NCBI GenBank assembly: GCA_004431415.1
Contig: QPMI01000263.1
Location: 48,156 to 112,155, forward strand
Source of the DNA: Cyanophora paradoxa
Taxonomy: Eukaryota > Glaucocystophyceae > Cyanophorales > Cyanophoraceae
Reading direction: 5' to 3'
Length of the DNA: 64,000 nucleotides
Under the pieces are notes generated by a model, which worked only from the letters and a program-made list of their open reading frames with translations, searched no databases and was not told the DNA's origin. Positions 24,901 to 34,063 of this stretch are shown piece by piece (the stretch's first letter is position 1; every line of letters starts with the position of its first letter). Position numbers and translations under genes: made by a program.

Positions 24901-27900
24901 TGCGCATCTGGGCGAAGGCGACGGAGGCGGCGGCGGCGGTGCGGGCGGCGTCGGCGTCGTAGCCGCCGGCGCAGAAGTCGCCGTCGGGGTCCTCGATGCC
25001 GAGCACGTCGGCCTCGACGGGGTCGAGCAGGCGGGGGAAGACGAAGCGGGGCACGCAGGTCGGCCGCAGCGCCACAACGAGCAGCGTCCCGCCCTCGTCG
25101 GCCGCCGCCAGGCAGTCCCCCCAGATCGCCTCCGGCCGCGACCCCAGCAGCGACGAGCCGGCCCCGGCCCCCGCCGAGGCGGCCGCCTGCGCGGGGGGCG
25201 ACGCCCGGGGCGCGCGCAGGAAGGGGTTGCCGGCGTGGGCCCCGCCTCGCCCTCGCCGGCGTCGCTGGAGCCCGAGGCGGGGGCGAGGGGGCGGGCTTGG
25301 GGGGAGGAGCGGGGGCGGGAGGAGGAGGGTAATGGGGGAGCACTGGCGGGCGACGCGGCAGATGAGGGAGCCCTGGAGGAGGTCCCAGACGCGCAGCTCG
25401 CCCGCGCGTCACCCGAGACCAGCTTCGGGGCCCCCACCGAGAGCACCGCCAGCAGGCACGTCACCCGCGCCTGCGCCCCGCCCCCTCAGCCCCGCGACGG
25501 CCGGGGCGGGGGCGGGGCGGGCGGGGCGGCGCCTGGTGCCCGCGGAGCTCGCGCCACTCGCAGCCGGGGGTGCCGGAGGCAGGCGGGGCGGGGGCCTGGG
25601 GCACGACCAGCACGGGGCCGTCCTCCAGGCCCAGGATGACGAGGAGCGTCATGCTCCCCGCCGCCCCGGGCACCGAGCGCGGCCACCCCGCCCCGCCCGC
25701 CTCCAGCGCCACGCTCGCCGCCGCCGTCACCCGCCGCCGGGGGGCGTGGGCGGGGCGAGGCGGCGCCCTCGCGGGGGCCTCCGGGGCGGCGGGTAGGGCC
25801 CAGGCGTCGGCGAGGGCGGCGGCGGCGCAGCGCTCGGCGCCGCGCGAGGCGAGGCCGCTCCAGAGGAGGACGCTCCCCGCCGCGCCGCCCGTGACGGCGA
25901 GCGCCCGCCCGCCGACGCGCACGGCGGCGAAGGCCTCGCCGCCCTCCGGGGCCGCGCCGGGGGCCTCGGGCGGGGCGAGCGAGAGGCCCGAGGCCGGGGA
26001 GGCGGAGCGCGCGGGGCGCCCGTCGCCGCCCCGCCGCACGCTCTTCACGTGGCCCGCCTCCGCCGAGCGGCCCTCGAAGCGCTCGCTGCCCGCCCCCGTC
26101 GGCCCCGGCCCGCCGGCGCGGGGCGGGCGGGGGCGGGGGGACCTGCGCCCGTCCTCCTCCTCGTCGTCCTCCTCCTCCTCCTCGGGCTCCTCGGCCTCCT
26201 CGGAGCCCTCGTCGATGTACCCTCGGGAGAGGGGCCGCGTCCCGCCCCGCCGCCCCAGCGGCGCGAAGGTCGCCCGCGGGGGCCGCCCCGGGGCCCGCCC
26301 AGCGCCCCTGCCCGCCCGCCTTGCCGGCCTTGCCGAGGGCCCCAGGGCGCTCAGCTTGAGGCCCTCGTACCTGCGGCGCCTCAGCCGGCGGGGCCCCGGC
26401 GGGGCGGGCCGGGCGGGGCGGACCAGCTCTTGCTCTGCTTCATGGCGCCGGGCTCGCTGGGGTGGAGGTCGGCGCTGGCAGCGCGGGAGCGCCCCGAGGC
26501 GTCGCCCATCATGCGGGCGAGCAGGTCGGTGCCGCCGGCGCCCCGCCCGCCTGCCGGTCCGGCGAGCGCCGCACCTCCCCGGGGCTCCGCGCCCCGAGCC
26601 GCTCGAGGAACTCCATCACGGGCGTCCCCGCCCGCTCCCGCCCCGCCCCTTCCCGACGACGACGGCCGCGGCGGCGACGGCCCCGGCAGCGGCGAGGGGC
26701 CGCCGCCGGTGCCGGCGGGGCGCCGAGGCGGGGCGGCGGGGCGGGGCCCGCTCCTGCAGGTCGAAGGCGGGGGTGGAGCGGGAGTGGTGGATGGGGGCGT
26801 CGGTGGGGGCGAGCGCCGCGGGGCGACCCGGGCCGAAGGAGGAGGGGGGGGCGGGCCGGGAGGTGAAGGCGCGGCAGCGGAGGAGCTGTGGGGGCCGGAA
26901 GGGCCCGAGGGCGTAGCGGTAGGCCTCGAGCGTGCCGTCCTGCCCGCAGAAGAGGAGGGTGCGCTGGGAGACGAAGCAGCCGGCGACCCAGGGGCTGGCG
27001 GCCGGGGCGCGGCGGGCGAGGGCGACGGCGTCGAGGTCGTGCCCGGCGAGCACGACGGCCGACGTCGCGCTCGTCAGCAGCAGCTGCCGCCCGTTCGGCC
27101 CGACCGCGATCGAGAGGACGCCCGGAAGGATGGCGCCCCGCGAGAAGTAGAGCGGCGGTGTGTCGCCGGCCTCCGAGGCCCGCCGCAGCGAGTGAGAGGA
27201 GGCATCCCCGCGCGTCGGCTCCTCCGCCGACCACGCCACCACCGACCCGTCCCGCAGCGCCGCCACCACCACGGCCCCTGCGCCCCCCGCCCTCGCACCC
27301 CGCGCCCCGGCCCCCGGCTGCGGCGGGCGGCGCACCGGGCGGGGAGCTCGGGTCGTGCGCGGAGGCGGCATGGAGCTGCGGCTGCACGGGCAGCAGCGCC
27401 TGTGGCGGCTCAGGCGCCGTCGCCGCCGGGTCGGCGACCAGCGCGAGGCCCACGACGTAGTCCGGTGCTCCGCGCAGCGCGCGCGAGGTCTGGGCCGCCG
27501 AGGGGTGGGCCCGGAGGCAGAGGGGCAGCGGGGGGCGCCCGTCGCGCACCTCCATGGTGAGGACGTCGACGATGTAGACGGCCGTTCCGCGGCCGCCGCA
27601 CGCAACGTAGCGCCCGCCAGGGAGCGCCGTCATGCACGTAACGGTCATGCCGCCGACGGAGGAGGGCAGCGAGGTGCCGAGGCAGAGCCCGTCGGCCGCA
27701 TCCCACACGCACATCGACCCGTCCTCGAAAGCTGCGCGAAATCGCCCGGCGCAGAACGACAGAGCGTGCGCGCGGCGCACCTGAGATCACGGCGGGGACG
27801 TTCCATTGATGTACGCAAGCTGCAAGGGCGGTGACAGTCGTCGAGTTGCCCGTGAGAAGAACACGGGGGCTGATGCAGTACTCGTCGCTTGATTGCGAGC

Positions 27901-28063
27901 TGTCTCCTTCGACGGCCCAGAGGCAGAGCTGTCCGGTCTTGGCTCCAGTGACGACCGTGCCGACCCTGTTCGCCGGGCTGCCCTTTGCTGCGGCAACGAA
28001 ACAAATGGCCGAAACTGCATGTATCGGCGGATGATCGTCCCAAAATGCCACGGGGAGATGCAT
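21956..28063 (-). CDS. WDR7: WDR7/rabconnectin-3 beta-like WD40 protein
   Basis: The ATG at 28063 starts an exon matching the WDR7 N-terminus: PVAFWDDHPPIHAVSAICF, TGAKTGQLCLWAVEG and ISPRVLLTGNSTTVTAL. After a GTGCGCC...GCAG intron come AFEDGSMCVWDAADG and YVACGGRGTAVYIVDVLTME. More WD40 blades follow; RLLAACRDGSVYVWQ (about 24530-24600) is the conserved blade before the long helical middle. The C-terminal blades read AFNMKTQQLAVGTMEGPIV, MLEGHGGPITALALSPSG and RVDCIRTYSLP, ending LLGKFEMG at 21956, as in the family. Known partners are the DMXL proteins, forming the rabconnectin-3/RAVE-like complex that assembles V-ATPase on endomembranes. Introns are short and C-rich, with mixed GT and GC donors. 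An acidic Ser/Glu linker is encoded near 26150-26220. Confidence 0.85.
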
Positions 28064-28404
28064 CGCGCCCAGCGAGTTGCTTCTCCCCTTCTACCCCCGC
28101 AGAGGAGCGACCCCGACTGGCATGAGGAGCGATCGAATTCGAAGCTTGGAGTTTTGATCATGAACTCGAATCCGAATTCGAAAGCGCACAGTTGAGCAAG
28201 CTTAAGTGCGAGCGGCCGGGCGCGCGCGCGCGCGCTCAAGTCGGCGTCCGCGGCTCGCCGCGGCGCCGCGACTCGGCCTTCAGGCTTCAGGCTTCACTCA
28301 GTGACTTGCCAAGTTGAGTTCGAAAGTCATGATCAATATAATCGAAATTAGAGTTTGCTTGCATTGCAGCACAGGAAAGAAATCAGGGGAACCGGGGGAA
28401 GTCG
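28064..28404. other. Intergenic region with a (CG)n run
   Basis: 341 nt between the WDR7-like start and the 3' end of the next - strand gene. It contains an alternating CG dinucleotide run at about 28219-28234, a purine/pyrimidine alternation that can adopt Z-DNA, and AT-richer sequence with two TCGAATTCGAA-like copies near 28130-28185. No gene was seen. Confidence 0.5.
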
Positions 28405-31400
28405 CTAGACGACGGCGATGAGATCGACGTCGGCGGCCCAGGCGGGGAGGTCGGCGGCGGCAGCGGCGAGGGCGGCGCCGGGGCCGGCCTCGTGAAAGAG
28501 GGCCTCGTCCTCGTCCTCGGCGCACGCCGGTGCCTCCTCCTCCGCCGGCTCAAGCGCCTGCGTCGCCTCGTCCAGCAGCAGCAGCCCGAGCCCCGCCCCC
28601 GCCGCCGCGAGCTCCGCCTCCGCGTAGCTCTCATCATACGGCGTCTGCGGCAGCGTGCTCGAGTTGCCGCTGCCCTCGCCCGTCGAGGCGCTCCCGTCGT
28701 TGTACAGCTGGAAGCCGCCCTCGGGCAGCGTCGCGTTGCCGCTGCCCGGCGTCTCCGAGCCCCCCTCGCCCTCCCCGGACTGAGCGAGGAAGCTGTATGG
28801 CGTGATCTCCGGCAGGCTGGCCGTGTTCTCCTCTCCGCCCCCGCTCTCCTCACCGCTGCTCTCCTCGGCCGCCGAGCTGCCCGGCGACACGCCTTGGCTG
28901 GCGGGGGCGGCGTGGGGCGGGTTGGTGGGAGGGGCGGGGGGCTGGTAGGGCGGGGCGTCGACGACGGTGCCGGGCTGGGGCCCGATGGCGAGGAGGCGGC
29001 CGTCGTACTCGAGGACGCCGCCCTGCTGGAGGAAGGCGGTGCTCCCCGGCGGCAGCAGCAGCGTCTCCCCCCTGTACACCACCTCCTCCGCCTTCACCGT
29101 CGGCCGCGCCGCCTGCACCGGTGGCGCGCACGTCTGCTGCGGCCGCGGCCCCTCCCCGACGGACGGCGGCAGCTGGGGGTCAAACGTCGGCGGCGGCTCC
29201 TCGTCCGGCGGGTTGAAGGGCAGGTCGATCTCGCGCGGAACATACTCCACCACCTCCTCGTCGTCCTCGCCGGGCGGAGGCGGCGGTTCGTATGGCAGCG
29301 GGGGCGGCTCGTAGGGCGGGGGCGACGGCTCATATGGCGGAGGGGAGGGCTCGTAGGGCGGGGGCAGGGGCTCGTAGGGCGGGGGCGGGGGCTCGAGGGG
29401 TGGCGGGGAAGGGGCAGGGCCGTCGGGGTCGCCCGGGCAGAGGTCGGAGACGCGGTCGGCGGCGTGGGCGGCGGCGGCGACGATGGCGGCGCGGTCCTCG
29501 GCCTCGTGGAGCTGGGCGGCGGCGCGGGCCGCCTCGACCTCCGCCTTGACCCGCGCGAACATCGCCGGCAGCTCCTCGGGCAGGGGCACGCCGAGCTCGC
29601 CGGCGCGCGCAGCGAGCGCCTCCGTCGCCGCCCGCACCTCCTCGTCGTGCCGCGCGACCGTCCCCTCGATCCCCGCCCGCTCCCCGCGAGGCGCTCCAGC
29701 CGCCCCTCGAGCTCCGCCGCGCGCGCCTCGGCGCGCTGCAGGCGCGGCTCGTCGCGCTCGCCCTCGGGGCGGGCGGCCTCCTCGGCGGCGAGGGCGCGGG
29801 CCTCGTGGGCGGCGGCGGCGACGCGGGCGTGGGCGGCGGCGAGCTCGTCGGCGCGGGCGCCGCGCTCGAAGACGTCGCGGAGCTCCTTCTCGAGGGTCCC
29901 CGCGAGGGCGGCCAGCAGCCCCGCGGGCGAGTCCTCGGGGGGGCCCTCCTCGGCCTCCGCGTACCGGACCGCCCCGGGGCGCGCCTCGTCCTGCGGCGCC
30001 GGCAGGTACCGCCCGTGCTGCAGCGCGCACTTGCCCACCGCGAAGACCTCCGGCACCTGCCGCGGCGCCCGTCAGCCCGAGCGCTCGGGCGGGGCGTGGT
30101 GCGGCGCGCCTTGTCGGCGCAGCGGATGTCGGGGGAGTGGAGCTCGCCGACGAAGGCGGCGCGGTCCGCGGGGTCGAGGGGGCAGGGCTCGTTGGGGGCG
30201 ACCTTGAGGAGGGGGCACTTCTGGAAGCGCACGCGGAGCAGCGGCTCGAGCTCGACGACCCCTGCCGGCTTGTACTGCTCCTCCTCCTGCTCCACCACCT
30301 CCTCGTGGATCGTCACCTGCGCGCCCCCCGCTCGCCCCGCGCCCCGCCCGCCCCCCGGCGGGGCCCGGCGGGACCTTGCGCGGCTCGAAGTTGTCGGGCG
30401 AGGCGCGCTCCCAGGGGCCCCTCCACACAACCTCGTACCTCCTCTCCCCGACCGCCCCCTGCGCGGCACCCTCGCCCAGCGTTCGCCCCCGCGCCCCGGC
30501 GGCAGGGCGGGGCCGGCAGGTCCCCACCTCGCCGTCCGTGTGCTCCTCCTTAGTCTCCTCGCCCTCCTGCCGGTCGTCGTTGTGCTGCCGGATGTACGCT
30601 GCGCGGAGCGTTGGACCAGCTGCGGCCACGGGCGGGGGAGGCATCACTCACTGTTGATCTGGCCGAGCTCGGCACCGGGCTGAATGCTGCGCGGCCCGCG
30701 TCTCAGCGCGCGCTCGATGGCGGCCCGCGCAAGGCGACGCACTAGTAACCGGTGATGTCCGCCTGGTCAGTCTGCTCGTACGTGCCCTTGCCGTACTCGA
30801 TACCGTCCTGCGTCCACTCCTTGGTGCACTCCTTGGAGATCGGCTGCTTCCACTTGAGGGTGTGCTTCTCGTCGTACTTCAGCTCGAAGTCCTGCGGCGC
30901 CACGGCGTCAGACGGGCTGGCGGCGGGGGCGACCGGCAGCGCAAACGGACCTGCTTGGCGATGGTCTGGACCTCGCAGGCCGTGATGTCCTCGGTCTTGA
31001 CGACGTTGAAGTTGACGTCCGCCTTGAACAGCGACTCGATGCCGATGTTCTTGGCAGCCATCGCCTTCAGGAGGCCCTTCGGGAGCGTGTTCTGGCACTG
31101 CGCATCGGATCCGCGTCAGGAATTGCCGCAGGGGGCCGAATCGCCGTCGCCCGCACCAGGCGCGGGATGCTGTCGTCGACGTGGAGCTTGTACTGCTTGA
31201 AGTCCTTGTGCTCCACCTCCTGCAGCGAGTTGACCTTCAGCTCGACGTTCTCGATCACGAGGTTGTCGCAGGTCTTCTCCTCAGTGTACTCCTTCGGCCC
31301 CTTGTCTGCACATGAAGCGCGCTCAGCGAGGGGCCGCGAGCCTCGGTGAAACAGAGCGGCGCCGCACCCTTCATCCCGCAGGTCGCGGTGCCGCACTTGC

Positions 31401-32449
31401 CGACCATGGGGCCCGTCGGCTTGAAGTCCTGGGTGTCCCACTGCGCCCCGCCGCCCCCGGCCCCGTCGGCGACGCCCGCGGCCCTCGGGGGGGGGACACG
31501 GCCACGCACGTCCCAGGTGGTGGCGCCGGGCTGCCCGGGGATGACCTGGCCGTCGATGATCTGCTTCTCGCCATAGACGACCTTGTCGACCTTGACCTGC
31601 TGCTTCGTCTCCAGGTGCCCTGCGCGGCACCGTCGGCCGCGACCGGCGCGCGCCGGGCGTGGGGAGACGGCGCACCCAGCTCGGTGACCGGGGTGAAGAT
31701 GTCGTCGTGGCCCGTGCGCTCGTACGGCTGCGTGATCCTGCGCGGCGGTCAGGCTGCACAGCAGGCAGCGGGCGGAGCGTCTGCCGCGCACTTCCAGGTG
31801 CCTGGGGGCGGGCGGGGCGTCACGGAAGGTGTGAAATGGGGGCAGGCGGGGCTCACCATCGCGCTCGATGTCGGCCCGGTACGAGGCCTCCCCCGAGATC
31901 CGTATCTTGGCGTTCCCCACGACCTCGCCCACGACTGGCCGCCCCGCGTCAGCGCGCCCCGCTCGCACGGCGCGTTCGAGAGTGCGCACGCTTGAAGGGC
32001 CGGACGTAGTCCACGCTCTTCACGTGGAACCCGTCCTGCGGCACCGCGCACTGCTCCTGCGGCGAGTGCCCGCTGTATCCTGCGGGGGCCACGGCATCAA
32101 CAGCGCCCGATTGCCCTGGCTGACATTAGGGTCAAGAGCGAACCGGCGACAATCCGCTGCACAACCTCGAACGTCTGATGAGCAGCGTGGGTGTCGGCAC
32201 GGAAAGCGACATCGACGCGCCCGGCGGGCGCACGGCCTGTTCATCGTCATAGGTAGCGTATGCCTGCTGTTGAGAGAGCAGGGTTGCTTCGCTCTCGTCG
32301 TCGGCAGGCCCGAAGCCAGGGAGGTCCAGCGTAACGCCGGTGCTCTCGCTGGGATCCCCGAGCGGCCCGGGCTGTGGCAGCACGGGCGGTTGCCCCGACA
32401 CGTGCTTGATCTCTCCGAGGCCGGACATGCTCGCCTCGTCCGGAACCAT
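28405..32449 (-). CDS. Uncharacterised protein: Cys-containing N-terminal half, coiled coil and PPxYEP repeats
   Basis: No family recognised. From the ATG at 32449, exons join through ATFEVVQRIVAGYSGHSPQE, VDYVRPFK, GNAKIRISGEASYRADIE, VKVDKVVYGEKQIIDGQVI, PMVGKCGTATCGMK, TCDNLVIENVELKVNSL and ADVNFNVVKTEDITACEV to ITGY. There TAC-TAG looks like the end of a gene. However, GTGCGTCG directly after TA is a perfect local donor, and the acceptor at about 30686 turns the codon into TAC, giving GYYIQPGAELGQIN and continuing in phase into AAYIRQHNDDRQEGEE. Downstream are a Glu-rich coiled coil, five PPxYEP repeats (about 29285-29395), an acidic Ser/Gly-rich tail and the stop at 28405-28407. PPxY motifs commonly bind WW domains. 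One G appears missing at 29682-29685. Confidence 0.6.
29285..29395 (-). repeat. Protein-coding PPxYEP tandem repeats
   Basis: Within the gene at 28405-32449 about 21-24 nt units encode PPPPPYEP, LPPPYEP, SPPPYEP (twice) and PPLPYEP in tandem. Each carries a PPxY core, the usual ligand of WW domains. The repeat is seen directly; ligand binding is inferred. Confidence 0.75.
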
Positions 32450-32700
32450 CGCGCCGACGCGTCAACGCCGGCACGACGCCACCGGCCGGTGGGCGCTGCG
32501 GGCTCGGGCTGCGCCGCCTAGCGCCTGCGCGCTACGTTGTGGTCACTCACACGCAGCTCAGCCAGCTCGAGCTCGAGAACCGGCCGCGGCCTGAGAGCTA
32601 GCAGCTAGGAGCTCTTGGTGGAAAAAAGGATGGGGCGCCAGGCCCGCCGGGTACCGATACCGTGCGACTTTCGGCGCTGTTGGTGCTTTCGGCGCAGCCC
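32450..32700. promoter_or_regulatory. Host flank upstream of the - strand gene, next to the transposon
   Basis: GC-rich host-like sequence between the start codon at 32449 and the AT-rich island. It would hold the promoter and 5' untranslated region of the - strand gene. The switch in composition lies between about 32700 and 32790; the exact insertion point could not be fixed. Confidence 0.4.
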
Positions 32701-32786
32701 CCCGCCCGGGCCCCCACCCCCCCCCCCGCATGTGTTCCGCGCGCCGGGTGTCCTGTTTGGAACTTTTAGTGTTCGGAGGTTTTTTA

Positions 32787-32806
32787 CTGGTGATGACGTT
32801 CACCAG
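32787..32806. repeat. Hairpin near the left end of the transposon
   Basis: Perfect inverted repeat of 7 bp, CTGGTGA/TCACCAG, around a 6-nt loop. A second hairpin, GGAGCA-CTC-TGCTCC, follows at 32827-32841. Both lie just inside the composition change and may be terminal structures of the element. Confidence 0.5.
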
Positions 32807-33101
32807 ATTTTGCTCTACCCAGAGCGGGAGCACTCTGCTCCGAGTAACAGTAGTACAATGAACTATAGTACCTTTTCACCACACTACCAGGCCAGGCTGG
32901 GATTTTGAAACTAGGATATTCTAACTTACCTTTTGCTGCCGAATTTGACGTTTGTGACCTGGAAACTATGGCCGGTCTGAGCTTGGGGAAGCAAAAAAAT
33001 GCCACTGGAAACATCGACCAATGGTGTATTTGTCTCTTTCATTTGTTGAGTAGGAAAAAAACAAGCGGTTTCAGTCTGGGTAGTACTATGGTTTAGTGTA
33101 C

Positions 33102-33215
33102 CCATGGGACCCTTTCGCTGGCAGAAAATGCCATGGGACCCGTTCGCTGGCAGGAAATGCCAATCGTTTACAACAGTATGGGACCCTCTCGCTGGCAGAA
33201 AATGCCAATATATTA
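33102..33215. repeat. Three copies of a 30-nt GGGACCC...TCGCTGGCAG motif
   Basis: A unit of the form ATGGGACCCnnTCGCTGGCA followed by GAAAATGCCA (or GGAAATGCCA) occurs three times, starting near 33102, 33131 and 33175. Copies differ at one to three bases. They sit in the non-coding left end of the transposon and could be binding sites for its proteins. Confidence 0.7.
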
Positions 33216-33438
33216 CTACAGCGAGTTCAGTCAAAAAGCTTCAGTCTGAAACTCGGGAGATTTGGCGATTGGTTAAATTACCTTCATGGATCTTTCAAAT
33301 TAGCAAAAAATGGTGATCCAATTGAAAGTTATTAAGCAATTAAGTTTTGAACAGGTATTAGTATAATAATGACTCATATTTTATAAAAGAATACAAGACT
33401 CTGTTATTGTTATGTAAAATACAAGTTATTGTTATGTA

Positions 33439-33945
33439 ATTTTAGGGGTACAAACATGCACATGTGACAAAATCTGTAGATATAATTAACTGTTGGTTCT
33501 GCAGAAGTAAAATATCGTATTACTGTTGGTTTATTAGACGAAGTATAGTTTGCCATCAGAATAAAATGATAAAAACAACGTAATTATTACAACAATCCTA
33601 TGAAAAAAATGACATCAATAAGATACTGTACACGTGTCAAATAAAAGAATCGTTATGTAATATATTCGGAAAAGTACAAAAATAAAAAAATGTGTACATG
33701 TGACACAATTTTAGGGGTACAAACATGCACATGTGACAAAATCTGTAATTATAATTAACTTTTGGTTCTGCAGAAGTAAAACATCGTATTACTGTTGGTT
33801 TATTACAAGAAATATAGTTTGCCATCAGAATAAAATGATAAAAACAAAGTAATTATTATACAAATCCTACGAAAAAAAGACAACAATAAGATACTGTACA
33901 TGTGTCACAATGTGAGGGGTATATGTTTTGCATGTGACAGAATCT
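33439..33945. repeat. About 269-bp direct repeats in the transposon left region
   Basis: A unit of about 203 bp beginning ATTTTAGGGGTACAAAC at 33439 recurs at 33708 with roughly 90 percent identity. A third, partial copy of the beginning of the unit (GAGGGGTA, CATGTGACAGAATCT) lies at about 33911-33945. The stretch between copies adds about 66 bp. No reading frame is conserved, so the repeat is probably structural or regulatory. Confidence 0.75.
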
Positions 33946-34063
33946 AGCCAAGAGACAACAGCAGCACAGCAACAGGTCAGTAGCAGCAGCAGTACCAGCA
34001 GAAAGCATCTTTCCAGCAGCCTAGGTTGTGCTTCTTCTTAGCTGCAGCCAGGGCACCATCTAC

